Origin: Pandoraea apista
Lineage (GTDB): Bacteria > Pseudomonadota > Gammaproteobacteria > Burkholderiales > Burkholderiaceae
Direction: 5' to 3'
NCBI RefSeq assembly: GCF_001465595.2
Contig: NZ_CP013481.2
Span: 1,178,001-1,242,000, forward strand
Length of the DNA stretch: 64,000 bases
Below are positions 17,817 through 27,015 of this stretch, one piece after another. Below the pieces are notes generated by a model that was not told the DNA's origin, made no database searches, and was given only the letters and a program-made list of their open reading frames with translations. The position numbers and the translations under genes are program-made. Position 1 is the stretch's first letter; each line of letters starts with the position of its first letter.

Positions 17817-20219
17817 ATGAAATCCCTGATTTCCTGGCGGACGATGGTCCGTTATCTCGGCGTCGGGCTTGCGCTCGGCGCGTTAGGCGCCGTGGGCTTA
17901 CCCGCGCTGGCGCAGGCGCAAAGCGCCGATCCGCCGGGCCGGGTGGCCCGGTTGAACGAATTCGACGGCACCGTTACGTACGCACCCGCAGGCACTGGCG
18001 ACTGGCGCTACGCCGACCGCAACCGGCCGCTGACCACCGGCGACGCCCTCTGGGTCGATCGCAACAGCCGCGCCGAGATGCATGTCGGCGGCACGGCGGT
18101 TCGCATGGGGGCGTCCACGAGTGTCGCGCTGTCTGCCGTGACCGATCAGAACGTGCAACTGAACGTAACGCAGGGCACCGTCGGCCTCCGGCTGCGAACC
18201 TACGATCCGAATCAGCCGTACGAGATCGATACGCCGAACCTGGCGTTCGTGCCGCAGCAGGCAGGGGAGTACCGTGTCGATGTCGATCCGAATGGCGTGA
18301 CGACGGTCAGCATCTGGCGCGGCGCGGCCACCGTGTATGGGCAGGGCGCCTCGGTGCCGCTGCAACAGGGGCACCGCGTGGCGTTCGTCGGTCAGAATCT
18401 GACGCAGCAGCCAACGAGCCCGCTCGTGGCGGACGCATTTGACCAATGGGTACGCCAGCGCGACGCCCGCGAGGACGCCTCGGTGTCCGCCCGCTACGTG
18501 CCGCGCGACATGACCGGCTTTGAAAGTCTGGACGATTACGGTACGTGGCAGGAAACGCCGAACTACGGCGCCGTATGGGTGCCGTCGAGCGTGCCGTCGG
18601 GCTGGGCGCCGTATCGCACTGGCCACTGGGTCTGGGTCGATCCGTGGGGCTGGACGTGGGTTGACGACGCACCGTGGGGCTTCGCGCCTTATCACTATGG
18701 CCGGTGGGCCTATGTCGATGCGCGCTGGTGCTGGGTGCCGGGGCCGGTTGCCGTACGGCCGGTGTACGCACCGGCGTTGGTCGGCTGGGTGAGCGGCAGC
18801 AGTGGCGGCAATCAGTGGGGCATTTCGTTCGCGGCAGGCGGGGTGGGCCTCGCGTGGTTCGCGCTCGGCCCGCATGACCCGTATCGTCCGGCATATCGCG
18901 CCAGTTCGTCGTACGTCACGAACATCAATCGGTCGACGGTGATTCAGACGACCAACATCACCAACATCAACAATGTGTACGTGAATCGCAATGTGCGGGG
19001 CGCCGTATCGACGATGCCGGCACAGTCGTTCGTGCAAGGGCGTCCGGTGGGTGCGCCGGTGGCCTTGGCGGCGCCGCGCGCGGGGCAGTCGTGGCGAGTG
19101 GCGAATACGCCGGGTGTGGCGCCGGTGCAGCAGAGCGTGTTCGGCAATAGCCGTCCGGCGGCCGGGGCGCCGCCGACGGGTGTGTTCAGCCGGCAGGTGC
19201 TCGCAACGCGCGCACCCGCAGCCCGGGCTATGCCGTCGCGTGAGCTGACCAGTCAGTTGCACCCGGTGCCGAACGCCGGCGGCGCGCCGTTGGCTTTCGT
19301 TCAGAATGCGCAACAAGTCCAGAATACGCGGCCGGGAGCCTCGAACTCGCAGGGGCGCGTGCAGCCGCGTGTGACGGTCGTGAGTACACACGGACCGGTC
19401 GGTGCGCCGATTGGAGTGAATGGCGCAACGCCCGCACGGCCTGCGATGGGCGCGGCCGGTGCGGTGGGCGCTACCCCGGCGCACGGTGCGCTGCCGCCGA
19501 CGGGCGCTGTGCCTCCGATGCATGGTGCGCCGGGCGTCCCCGGTCAGCCGGGGGTGCCAGGGGTTCCGGGAGCGCCGGGGCGGCCGGGCGTGCCGGGGGA
19601 ACCCGGTGTGCCGGGTGAGCCGGGCTATGGCGGGCGTGGCGTTTATCAGAATCGTCCGGGGCAAACCGCGCCGCAAGCCCAACCGTCGGGGCGTGGCGAA
19701 CAAGGGGCGCCGTCCGGTGTCCCGCATCCGCCGGGCGTGAGCGCGGCGGGGCAGCCCGCTTTGCGCGGCGAGGGGCAGCAGGCAGTGCCGCAGCCCGGGC
19801 ACGACGCCGCACAGCGCGATATGCAGATGCGCCGCCCGTCGCCGCCGGAGACACGAAATGCGCCCCCGGCTCCGCAGCGTGGTCAGCCGGAAGACGGTGA
19901 AGCCGCCCGTCGGCCGCAGCAGTGGCAGTCCCACGCACAGCCTCAGGTGCCGCAAGCCCAGCCGCGCCCGCAACCGCAGGTCGAGCGTCCTCAGCCGCGC
20001 CCGGAGCCGCAGGCCGAGCGGCAGCCGATGGCGCCGAGACCTCAGCCCGCGCAAGAGCGCCCGCAGACGGTGCCCCATCCGCAACCGCAGGAGCATTCGC
20101 ACCCGCAAACGGCGCCGCGGGAGAACAAACCGGAAGGCGCCCGCGCACCGTCGCACGAGGCGGAGCATCCGAGCGCAGCGCATCGCCCGCAGAAGGAAGA
20201 CGAGCATCCGCACGGCTGA
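17817..20219 (+). CDS. Secreted FecR-domain/DUF6600 protein with collagen-like and P/Q-rich tail
   Basis: 800 residues. A signal peptide (about 1-36, ending [10 protein letters not shown]) is followed by a FecR-type beta domain (about 50-190, [29 protein letters not shown]), then a Trp-rich DUF6600-like block with repeated [15 protein letters not shown] units (about 235-320). The rest is low complexity: an A/P/V linker, a collagen-like run of G-x-P triplets (about 575-610, for example [13 protein letters not shown]) and a C-terminal part rich in PQ, RPQ and EH. Start: ATG 17817 has GGAG upstream. This is probably an exported, envelope-associated protein; it is not a TonB-linked FecR because there is no membrane anchor or sigma partner nearby. 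Function unknown. Confidence 0.85.
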   Translation: MKSLISWRTMVRYLGVGLALGALGAVGLPALAQAQSADPPGRVARLNEFDGTVTYAPAGTGDWRYADRNRPLTTGDALWVDRNSRAEMHVGGTAVRMGASTSVALSAVTDQNVQLNVTQGTVGLRLRTYDPNQPYEIDTPNLAFVPQQAGEYRVDVDPNGVTTVSIWRGAATVYGQGASVPLQQGHRVAFVGQNLTQQPTSPLVADAFDQWVRQRDAREDASVSARYVPRDMTGFESLDDYGTWQETPNYGAVWVPSSVPSGWAPYRTGHWVWVDPWGWTWVDDAPWGFAPYHYGRWAYVDARWCWVPGPVAVRPVYAPALVGWVSGSSGGNQWGISFAAGGVGLAWFALGPHDPYRPAYRASSSYVTNINRSTVIQTTNITNINNVYVNRNVRGAVSTMPAQSFVQGRPVGAPVALAAPRAGQSWRVANTPGVAPVQQSVFGNSRPAAGAPPTGVFSRQVLATRAPAARAMPSRELTSQLHPVPNAGGAPLAFVQNAQQVQNTRPGASNSQGRVQPRVTVVSTHGPVGAPIGVNGATPARPAMGAAGAVGATPAHGALPPTGAVPPMHGAPGVPGQPGVPGVPGAPGRPGVPGEPGVPGEPGYGGRGVYQNRPGQTAPQAQPSGRGEQGAPSGVPHPPGVSAAGQPALRGEGQQAVPQPGHDAAQRDMQMRRPSPPETRNAPPAPQRGQPEDGEAARRPQQWQSHAQPQVPQAQPRPQPQVERPQPRPEPQAERQPMAPRPQPAQERPQTVPHPQPQEHSHPQTAPRENKPEGARAPSHEAEHPSAAHRPQKEDEHPHG

Positions 20220-20228
20220 GCGTTGACT

Positions 20229-20270
20229 CGCCCGCCCCTGCGTCAATCGTGGCTGACGCAGGGGCGGGCG
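20229..20270. terminator. Perfect 17-bp hairpin between the FecR-like gene and hemH
   Basis: Arms 20229-20245 and 20254-20270 are exactly complementary, very GC-rich, with an 8-nt loop. No T-run follows, so it is either a Rho-assisted terminator or an mRNA-stabilising 3' end. Confidence 0.55.
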
Positions 20271-20316
20271 GGGAGTCATGCCGCCTGCCCTCGCCGGATG
20301 TCGGCCAGGTTTGCGG

Positions 20317-20322
20317 TAAAGT
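20317..20322 (+). promoter_or_regulatory. -10-like element of hemH, 7 nt before the start codon
   Basis: TAAAGT followed by seven bases and ATG 20330, with no Shine-Dalgarno sequence. TTGCGG just before it is too close to be the -35. Confidence 0.35.
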
Positions 20323-20329
20323 ACGATCC

Positions 20330-21520
20330 ATGCGCTTCGATCCTGAACCCATTTCGCATGGCCAGTCCGGCAAGACAGCCGTTCTGCTGATCAACCTTGG
20401 CACGCCCGACGAGCCGCGTCCTGCGGCCGTGCGTCGCTATTTGCGCGAGTTCCTGTCGGACCCGCGCGTCGTGGAAATCCCCTCGTTCGTGTGGCAGCCG
20501 TTGCTGCGGCTGGTGATTCTGCCGTTTCGCTCGCGTCAGTCCGCGCAGAAATACGCGACGGTCTGGACCCGCGAAGGCTCGCCGCTCAAAGTGAACACCG
20601 AGCAACAGACGAACGCTTTGCGCGCCTTGCTGCATGCGAACGACTACGACGTGGTCGTCGACTACGCCATGCGCTACGGGAATCCGTCGATTCCCGAACG
20701 TATTCGCGCGCTGCGGCAAAACGGCGTGGAGCGTATTCTCGTCCTGCCGCTTTATCCGCAATACTCGAGCAGCACGACTGCCACGGCCAGCGACGCCGTG
20801 TTCCGGGTGCTCGGCCGCCTGCGCAATCAGCCTGATGTGCGCACGGTGCGCGACTACCACGATCATCCCGCCTATATCGAGGCGCTGCGTCAGCAGGTCG
20901 AGGGCTATTGGCAGCAGCACGGCCGACCGGATTTTGCGGCCGGCGAACGGTTGCTGCTGAGCTTTCATGGTGTGCCGCGCCGCACGCTCGATCTGGGCGA
21001 TCCCTACCACGATCAGTGCGTGAAGACAGCGCGCTTGCTGGCGGCCGCGCTGGGTCTCGACGAAACGACCTGCCGTCTTACGTTCCAGTCGCGTTTCGGC
21101 AAGGCGGAATGGCTTCAGCCCTACACGGCTCCGACGCTCGAAGAACTGGGCCGTGGCGGCACGCCGCGTGTCGATGTCTTCTGCCCCGGTTTCACGTCCG
21201 ATTGTCTCGAGACGCTCGAAGAAATCAATATGGAAGGCCGCCACGCCTATCTGTCCGCAGGCGGCAAGGCGTTCCACTTCATTCCCTGTCTGAACGGCGC
21301 GGGCGCCTGGATTACGGCGCTGGGCGAGATTGCGGCGCGTCACCTGCAAGGGTGGCCGGTACTCTCGCCGGAGGGCACGGCGCAGGCGTCGGCGGCAGCG
21401 GTGGCGTCGACCCGTCAGCGGCAGGTCGCTGCCATGGCGGCATTTGACGAGGCGAGTGCGGCGGCTGCCGCCACCGCCGCCGCAGCGGCCGAGCAAAACC
21501 GGTCGGGAGCGAGCACGTGA
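20330..21520 (+). CDS. hemH: Ferrochelatase
   Basis: 396 residues. Inserts Fe2+ into protoporphyrin IX, the last step of haem synthesis. The catalytic His is His213 in [11 protein letters not shown], and the family segments [12 protein letters not shown] (19-30), [13 protein letters not shown] (about 140-152) and [16 protein letters not shown] (with the acidic metal-path residues) are intact. The open frame extends upstream, but the family N terminus begins at ATG 20330. The last 45 or so residues are Ala-rich (runs such as [14 protein letters not shown]) and lie beyond the usual end; they are probably disordered. The stop overlaps the hslR GTG start (GTGA). Confidence 0.95.
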   Translation: MRFDPEPISHGQSGKTAVLLINLGTPDEPRPAAVRRYLREFLSDPRVVEIPSFVWQPLLRLVILPFRSRQSAQKYATVWTREGSPLKVNTEQQTNALRALLHANDYDVVVDYAMRYGNPSIPERIRALRQNGVERILVLPLYPQYSSSTTATASDAVFRVLGRLRNQPDVRTVRDYHDHPAYIEALRQQVEGYWQQHGRPDFAAGERLLLSFHGVPRRTLDLGDPYHDQCVKTARLLAAALGLDETTCRLTFQSRFGKAEWLQPYTAPTLEELGRGGTPRVDVFCPGFTSDCLETLEEINMEGRHAYLSAGGKAFHFIPCLNGAGAWITALGEIAARHLQGWPVLSPEGTAQASAAAVASTRQRQVAAMAAFDEASAAAAATAAAAAEQNRSGAST

Positions 21521-21918
21521 CGATCAAGGTCGACGATTCGCCGCAGGCCGCCACGCGCATCGACAAATGGCTGTGGGCCGCGCGCTTCTTCAAGACACGC
21601 TCGCTCGCGACCCAGGCGGTCGATCGCGGCCGCGTGCTGTGCAACGACGCTCGCGTGAAACCGGCGCGCGACGTGCGCCCGGGCGACATCGTGACGGTGG
21701 ATAACGGCAGCACGCGCTGGGAAGTGCGGGTGAAGGCCATTGCGGAAGTCCGGGGGTCGGCGCCCGTCGCACAATCGCTGTACGACGAGACAGAAGCCAG
21801 TATTCGCGCTCGTGCTGACGAGAGTGAGCGCCGACGTCTATTCCAGGAGCCCGCCGCGCAGATGCACGGGCGCCCGACGAAACGGGACCGGCGGCGTCTC
21901 GGCGGCGTTGGCGAGTAG
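21517..21918 (+). CDS. hslR: S4-domain RNA-binding protein, Hsp15 family
   Basis: 133 residues starting at GTG 21517, which overlaps the hemH stop by four bases, so translation is probably coupled. The S4 domain covers about residues 11-70 ([40 protein letters not shown]). The tail is basic ([12 protein letters not shown]). E. coli Hsp15 binds 50S subunits that carry an aborted nascent chain and helps recycle them; that role is inferred from family membership. It lies just upstream of the grpE-dnaK-dnaJ heat-shock group. Confidence 0.9.
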   Translation: MTIKVDDSPQAATRIDKWLWAARFFKTRSLATQAVDRGRVLCNDARVKPARDVRPGDIVTVDNGSTRWEVRVKAIAEVRGSAPVAQSLYDETEASIRARADESERRRLFQEPAAQMHGRPTKRDRRRLGGVGE

Positions 21919-21941
21919 ACTTACCGGTTGACGATCCCGAT

Positions 21942-21966
21942 AAGCCGCTCATTTGCGGCTTTTTTC
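21942..21966 (+). terminator. Terminator of hemH-hslR
   Basis: Stem AAGCCGC / GCGGCTT (21942-21948, 21955-21961), 6-nt loop, T-run through 21965. It starts 24 bases after the hslR stop. Confidence 0.85.
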
Positions 21967-22110
21967 AACGCCTGAATGAACGCCGCCGCTGGCGAAATGC
22001 GCAGCGGCGGACGTGAGGTGGAGCGGAGTTTAGCTGTCCCGCGAGACGCGAAACGAACCGGGAGAGCGGCTTCGCGCGCGACGGCAGCGTGTCGCGCGCA
22101 CCCGGGGCGA

Positions 22111-22299
22111 TCAGCGCGAAGGGATTCCGGTGTTGGACGAATGCACCGGCACGCCCGGCATTTCCACGAAGTGATGCAGCACGGCCCGCACGCCACCATA
22201 TTCGGTGTCGCGCCGCGTGACTGCGCCGGACAAGCAGATCGTAATCGTTACCGTCGTCACCAACGCAAGGATGAAGACAACAGCCAGTGGCAGCTTCAT
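22111..22299 (-). CDS. Small single-pass membrane protein, unknown
   Basis: 62 residues. The start ATG 22299 has a strong ribosome-binding site (AGGAG, six bases upstream). Residues 3-24 form one hydrophobic helix (LPLAVVFILALVTTVTITIC), followed by a polar tail of about 38 residues. The helix could also be an uncleaved signal. It is the only open frame in the 680-bp gap between hslR and grpE, and lies on the opposite strand. I do not recognise the family; the coding assignment rests on the ribosome-binding site and the clean transmembrane segment. Confidence 0.5.
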   Translation of the reverse strand: MKLPLAVVFILALVTTVTITICLSGAVTRRDTEYGGVRAVLHHFVEMPGVPVHSSNTGIPSR

Positions 22300-22501
22300 G
22301 ATGCGCTCCTGAAAGAACACTACGCCAGACGGGGGGTGTCCGGCGAGCGGCCGGGTCCAGCACGGCACATCCATCAACTGGACCGTAATTCATGTTAGGT
22401 CGCAGCAACGGCCGATACAATAGAGGACTCGTAACGCGTGTAACCGGATATTTGCCGGCACGCCGCGCGCACCGACATGGCGCACAGAATGCCCGCCAGC
22501 T

Positions 22502-22530
22502 CTTGAAATCGGTGTGAACGCCCTTACTAT
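22502..22530 (+). promoter_or_regulatory. Heat-shock (sigma-32) promoter of the grpE operon
   Basis: CTTGAAA (22502-22508), a 12-bp spacer and CCCTTACTAT (22521-22530). This matches the sigma-32 consensus CTTGAAA / CCCCATNT well at the -35 and partly at the -10. grpE starts 69 bases downstream. A second, sigma-70-like -10 (TACAAT, 22416-22421) lies further upstream. Confidence 0.65.
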
Positions 22531-22598
22531 CCAAAGGGATTTGAACCGGCGGCGCATCGTCGTGGTGCGCTGCAAGAACCTTTTGACGACTCAAGCTC

Positions 22599-23144
22599 AT
22601 GACTGAACAGCAAAACACCCCCGACCAGCCGATTCCGTCTCAGGCCGAAGCGGCCCCGAACGACGCTGCGCTCGAGAACGAAGCGCTGCCCTCGGTCGAG
22701 GCGCAGCTTCTGGCGGCACAGGCCGAAGCGGCCAGCCTGCGCGACGACGCGCTGCGTGCCCGCGCCGAGATGGAGAACGTGCGCCGCCGCGCGGAAGACG
22801 AAGTGGCCAAGGCTCGCAAATTTGCCGTGGAAAGCTTCGCGGAGAACCTGTTGCCGGTGATCGACAGCCTGGAGGCTGCGGCGGCCGACAAGAGCGGCGA
22901 CGTAGCCAAGTTGCAGGAAGGCGTTGCCCTGACCCTGCGCCAGTTGGTCTCGGCGCTCGAGCGCAGCAAGGTGACGGTCATCGACCCCGCTGGCGCGAAG
23001 TTTGATCCGCATCAGCATCAGGCGATCTCCATGGTGCCGGCCGAGCAGGAGCCGAATACGGTGGTATCGGTGCTGCAGAAGGGGTACCTGATCGCCGATC
23101 GCGTGCTGCGCCCGGCGCTGGTGACGGTAGCCGCCGGCAAGTAA
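22599..23144 (+). CDS. grpE: Nucleotide exchange factor GrpE
   Basis: 181 residues. Releases ADP from DnaK. An acidic/Q-rich disordered N terminus, a long coiled coil (about 40-95, rich in A/E/R) and the beta-wing with the family segment [25 protein letters not shown] (given here only in part: [17 protein letters not shown], about 155-171). First gene of a heat-shock group grpE - thioredoxin-like - dnaK - dnaJ, behind a sigma-32-like promoter. Confidence 0.96.
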   Translation: MTEQQNTPDQPIPSQAEAAPNDAALENEALPSVEAQLLAAQAEAASLRDDALRARAEMENVRRRAEDEVAKARKFAVESFAENLLPVIDSLEAAAADKSGDVAKLQEGVALTLRQLVSALERSKVTVIDPAGAKFDPHQHQAISMVPAEQEPNTVVSVLQKGYLIADRVLRPALVTVAAGK

Positions 23145-23149
23145 ACGTG

Positions 23150-23169
23150 TTGCCATGACATCATGGCAA
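23150..23169. repeat. Inverted repeat after grpE
   Basis: TTGCCATGA, CA, TCATGGCAA: perfect 9-bp arms starting six bases after the grpE stop. No T-run follows. It could be an RNA hairpin that uncouples grpE from the downstream genes or protects the 3' end. Confidence 0.5.
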
Positions 23170-23287
23170 GCTTAGGTGATTTCAACGACGCAATGGTGGG
23201 CGTGCAAGACGTGGAAAGCTGCCGACGTCGGCATCGACGGGGCGGCCGGGTAACGGCAAGCGCAGGATCAGGCAAGGATCAGCGACC

Positions 23288-23716
23288 ATGGCAGGCGAAC
23301 TTCCGGGCATGACGGCAGTAGACGGCACGGCATTCGAGGTGTTTTCGATGCGCGAGCTAACGACCGAAACGTTCGATGAAGGCCTTCGCGAGGCAGGCGA
23401 CGCGCTGGCGGTAGTGTTTTTCTGGGGCGTCGATTGTTTCAACTGCGACGTCGCCAAGAAAACCATGCTTGCGCAGCGCGAGGCCATTGAGGCGTTGGGG
23501 CTGCGCTGGTTTCATGCCAACGTGTATGCCGATACGGCGCTGGGCAAGCGCTTCGGGCTGCACGGCGTACCCACGTTTTTCTTCTTCCACGAAGGCAAGA
23601 AACTGGGCCGGGCGACCGGCTGGCAGGGCCTGCCCCAGTTCCGGCTGGCGGTGGCCGCCGCCCGCGAGAAAATCGCGGCGGCGGGGGGCAAAACCGGACG
23701 GCAAGAAGGGTCTTGA
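23288..23716 (+). CDS. Thioredoxin-like protein encoded between grpE and dnaK
   Basis: 142 residues. A thioredoxin fold with the redox pair C-F-N-C in FFWGVDCFNCDVAKK (about residues 45-59) and the cis-proline in HGVPTFFFF (about 94-102). The active site differs from the W-C-G-P-C of thioredoxin: the motif is V-D-C-F-N-C. There is no signal peptide, so it is cytoplasmic. Its place between grpE and dnaK suggests a role in redox repair or folding of stress-damaged proteins; that is an inference. ATG 23288 is the likely start; an ATG at 23348 would remove the first 20 less conserved residues. Confidence 0.85.
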   Translation: MAGELPGMTAVDGTAFEVFSMRELTTETFDEGLREAGDALAVVFFWGVDCFNCDVAKKTMLAQREAIEALGLRWFHANVYADTALGKRFGLHGVPTFFFFHEGKKLGRATGWQGLPQFRLAVAAAREKIAAAGGKTGRQEGS

Positions 23717-23812
23717 AATGCACCGGGCTGCACCCATATGTCGTGCAGATCAATGAGTTGAATGGGCCTCGGGCCCGACAGAAAGACGCAAAGGACGCTA
23801 GGAGAAATTCAA

Positions 23813-25738
23813 ATGGGCAAAATTATCGGTATTGACTTGGGCACCACGAACTCGTGCGTGGCCGTCATGGAAGGCAATCAGGTCAAGATCATCGAAAACG
23901 CGGAAGGTGCGCGCACCACGCCGTCGATCATCGCCTACATGGACGATGGCGAAATCCTGGTCGGCGCACCGGCCAAGCGCCAGGCCGTGACCAACCCCAA
24001 GAACACGCTGTACGCTGTCAAGCGCCTGATCGGCCGTCGCTTCGACGAAAAGGAAGTGCAGAAGGACATCGGCCTGATGCCGTACAAGATCGTCAAGGCT
24101 GGCAACGGTGACGCCTGGGTGGAAGTGCGCGACCAGAAACTGGCCCCGCCGCAGATTTCCGCCGAAGTGCTGCGCAAGATGAAGAAGACCGCCGAAGACT
24201 ATCTGGGCGAGCCGGTCACGGAAGCCGTGATCACGGTGCCGGCATACTTCAACGACAGCCAGCGTCAGGCCACCAAGGATGCCGGCCGCATCGCCGGTCT
24301 GGAAGTCAAGCGCATCATCAACGAGCCGACCGCTGCCGCACTGGCTTTCGGTCTGGACAAGAAGGAAGGCGGCGACCGCAAGATCGCGGTGTATGACCTG
24401 GGTGGCGGCACGTTCGACATCTCGATCATCGAAATCGCGGATGTGGAAGGCGAGCACCAGTTCGAAGTGTTGTCGACCAACGGCGACACGTTCCTGGGCG
24501 GCGAAGACTTCGACCAGCGCATCATCGACTACATCATCGCCGAGTTCAAGAAGGAACAAGGCGTCGATCTGTCGAAGGACGTGCTCGCGCTGCAACGCCT
24601 GAAGGAAGCTGCCGAAAAGGCCAAGATCGAGCTGTCGTCGAGCCAGCAGACCGAAATCAACCTGCCGTACATCACGGCCGACGCCTCGGGTCCGAAGCAC
24701 TTGAACCTGAAGATCACGCGCGCCAAGCTCGAAGCCCTGGTCGAAGAGCTGATCGAGCGCACGATCGAGCCCTGCCGCCTGGCCATCAAGGATGCCGGCG
24801 TGAAGGTGAGCGAGATCGACGACGTGATTCTGGTCGGCGGTATGACCCGCATGCCGAAGGTGCAGGAGAAGGTCAAGGAGTTCTTCGGCAAGGAACCGCG
24901 CAAGGACGTGAACCCGGATGAAGCCGTGGCCGCAGGTGCCTCGATTCAGGGTTCGGTGCTCTCGGGCGACCGCAAGGACGTGCTGCTGCTCGACGTGACC
25001 CCGCTCTCGCTCGGTATTGAAACGCTGGGCGGCGTGATGACGAAGATGATCGCGAAGAACACCACGATTCCGACGAAGCACTCGCAAGTGTTCTCGACGG
25101 CGGACGACAACCAGCCGGCCGTGACGATCAAGGTGTATCAGGGCGAGCGCGAGATGGCCGCCGGCAACAAGTCGCTGGGCGAGTTCAACCTCGAGGGCAT
25201 TCCGCCCGCCGCACGCGGCACGCCGCAGATCGAAGTGACCTTCGACATCGACGCCAACGGTATTTTGCACGTGGGCGCGAAGGACAAGGCGACGGGCAAG
25301 GAAAACAAGATTGTCATCAAGGCGAACTCGGGCCTGTCGGACGCCGAGATCGAGCAAATGGTGAAGGACGCCGAGCTCAACGCCGAAGAAGACAAGAAGG
25401 CCCGCGAGCTGGCCGACGCCCGTAACCAGGGCGATGCGCTGGTGCACAGCACCCGCAAGGCGCTGACCGAGTACGGCGACAAGATCGAAGCTTCCGAGAA
25501 GGCATCGATCGAGGCAGCGATCACGGCGCTGGAAGACGCACTGCGCGGTTCGGACAAGGCAGATATCGATGCCAAGGTCGAAGCGCTGGGTACCGCGAGC
25601 CAGAAGCTCGGCGAGAAGATGTACGCCGACATGCAGGCGCAAGCCGGTGCTGCGGGTGCCGCAGGTGCCGAGCAGAGCAAGCCGCATGACGATAACGTCG
25701 TCGACGCCGAAGTGAAGGAAGTGGGCGACAAGAAGTAA
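23813..25738 (+). CDS. dnaK: Molecular chaperone DnaK (Hsp70)
   Basis: 641 residues. Nucleotide-binding domain starts [11 protein letters not shown] (4-14), with phosphate-2 motif [11 protein letters not shown] (about 194-204) and adenosine motif [12 protein letters not shown]. The linker [13 protein letters not shown] (about 385-397) precedes the substrate-binding domain; the C-terminal lid ends with the EEVD-like acidic tail [15 protein letters not shown] 23813 is supported by AGGAG upstream and by the family N terminus. Part of the grpE-dnaK-dnaJ group. Confidence 0.98.
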   Translation: MGKIIGIDLGTTNSCVAVMEGNQVKIIENAEGARTTPSIIAYMDDGEILVGAPAKRQAVTNPKNTLYAVKRLIGRRFDEKEVQKDIGLMPYKIVKAGNGDAWVEVRDQKLAPPQISAEVLRKMKKTAEDYLGEPVTEAVITVPAYFNDSQRQATKDAGRIAGLEVKRIINEPTAAALAFGLDKKEGGDRKIAVYDLGGGTFDISIIEIADVEGEHQFEVLSTNGDTFLGGEDFDQRIIDYIIAEFKKEQGVDLSKDVLALQRLKEAAEKAKIELSSSQQTEINLPYITADASGPKHLNLKITRAKLEALVEELIERTIEPCRLAIKDAGVKVSEIDDVILVGGMTRMPKVQEKVKEFFGKEPRKDVNPDEAVAAGASIQGSVLSGDRKDVLLLDVTPLSLGIETLGGVMTKMIAKNTTIPTKHSQVFSTADDNQPAVTIKVYQGEREMAAGNKSLGEFNLEGIPPAARGTPQIEVTFDIDANGILHVGAKDKATGKENKIVIKANSGLSDAEIEQMVKDAELNAEEDKKARELADARNQGDALVHSTRKALTEYGDKIEASEKASIEAAITALEDALRGSDKADIDAKVEALGTASQKLGEKMYADMQAQAGAAGAAGAEQSKPHDDNVVDAEVKEVGDKK

Positions 25739-25782
25739 GGTGTGCATGGCGCGCGGTGCACACCGATGTGCGCCGCGTGTAG

Positions 25783-25829
25783 GCCGGGTATCGAAGTTCT
25801 CTGCGAAGGGAATCTCGACCCGGCTTTTT
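25783..25829 (+). terminator. Terminator-like hairpin between dnaK and dnaJ
   Basis: GCCGGGT (25783-25789) pairs with ACCCGGC (25818-25824), with a further CGA/TCG pairing inside, followed by TTTTT. It probably attenuates read-through so that dnaK is made in excess over dnaJ. Confidence 0.65.
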
Positions 25830-25865
25830 GCCTGATGGCGACATGCGCCAACATTGGAAAGACTT

Positions 25866-27011
25866 ATGGCCAAACGTGATTACTACGAAGTCCTTGGCGT
25901 CGCCAAGAACGCCACCGACGATGAAATCAAGAAGGCGTACCGCAAGCTGGCGATGAAGTACCATCCGGACCGCAATCCGGACAGCAAGGACGCCGAAGAG
26001 AAGTTCAAGGAAGTCAAGGAAGCCTACGAGATGCTCTCCGAGGCGGAGAAGCGCGCTGCGTATGACCAGTACGGTCATGCAGGCGTCGACCCGAACATGG
26101 GCGGCTTCGGCGGTGCGGGCGGTCAGGGCTTCGGTGGCTTCGCAGATGCGTTCGGCGACATCTTCGGCGACATCTTCGGTCAGGGCGGCCCCGGTGGCGG
26201 GCGCGGTGGCCGGGCGGGCCCGCAGGTGTATCGCGGCGCGGATCTTCGCTACAACATGGAGATCACGCTGGAGCAGGCGGCGAACGGCTTCGACACGCAG
26301 ATTCGCGTGCCGAGCTGGGAAGAGTGCGAAGTCTGCCACGGCAACGGTGCGAAGCCGGGCACGAAGCCCGAAACCTGCCCGACCTGTAACGGTTCGGGTT
26401 CGGTGCGCATGTCGCAGGGTTTCTTCAGCATTCAGCAGACCTGTCCGAAGTGCCATGGCACCGGCTCGTACATTCCCGAGCCCTGCACGAACTGCCACGG
26501 CTCGGGCAAGATCAAGAAGACCAAGACGCTGGAGATCAAGATCCCGGCAGGTATCGAAGACGGCATGCGTATCCGTTCGTCCGGCAACGGCGAACCGGGT
26601 GTGAATGGCGGCCCGGCGGGCGACCTGTATGTGGAAATCCACATCAAGGCGCACAACGTGTTCGAGCGCGACGGCGACGATCTGCATTGCCAGATGCCGA
26701 TTTCGTTTGCGACAGCGGCCCTTGGCGGCGACATCGATGCCCCTACGTTGCACGGCAAGGCGACCTTCGAGGTACCGGAAGGCACGCAAACGGGCAAGAC
26801 GTTCCGCTTGCGCGGCAAGGGCATCAAGGGCTTGCGCGCGAGCTATCCGGGCGATCTGTACGTGCATGTGCAGGTGGAAACGCCGGTCAAGCTCAACGAC
26901 ACGCAAAAGCAAATGCTGCGTGACTTCGATGCATCCCTCAAGGAAGGCGGCGCGCGTCACAGCCCGCAGTCGAAGGGCTGGTTCGATCGCGTGAAGCAGT
27001 TCTTCGAGTAA
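25866..27011 (+). CDS. dnaJ: Chaperone protein DnaJ (Hsp40)
   Basis: 381 residues. J domain with H33-P34-D35, a G/F-rich linker (about 72-125, [18 protein letters not shown]), the four C-x-x-C-x-G-x-G zinc repeats ([32 protein letters not shown], about 153-220) and C-terminal substrate domains. ATG 25866 is the family start ([11 protein letters not shown]); an upstream in-frame ATG at 25854 is less likely. pabBC starts four bases after the stop. Confidence 0.98.
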   Translation: MAKRDYYEVLGVAKNATDDEIKKAYRKLAMKYHPDRNPDSKDAEEKFKEVKEAYEMLSEAEKRAAYDQYGHAGVDPNMGGFGGAGGQGFGGFADAFGDIFGDIFGQGGPGGGRGGRAGPQVYRGADLRYNMEITLEQAANGFDTQIRVPSWEECEVCHGNGAKPGTKPETCPTCNGSGSVRMSQGFFSIQQTCPKCHGTGSYIPEPCTNCHGSGKIKKTKTLEIKIPAGIEDGMRIRSSGNGEPGVNGGPAGDLYVEIHIKAHNVFERDGDDLHCQMPISFATAALGGDIDAPTLHGKATFEVPEGTQTGKTFRLRGKGIKGLRASYPGDLYVHVQVETPVKLNDTQKQMLRDFDASLKEGGARHSPQSKGWFDRVKQFFE

Positions 27012-27015
27012 TTTC

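Noticed and set aside
17898..20279. 793-codon minus-strand open frame opposite the FecR/DUF6600 gene
   Set aside because: Arg/His-rich antisense shadow of a GC-rich, low-complexity gene; no family features.
22535..22560. GGTTCAAATCCC on the minus strand, resembling a tRNA T-arm
   Set aside because: No cloverleaf can be folded; it lies in the grpE 5' region.
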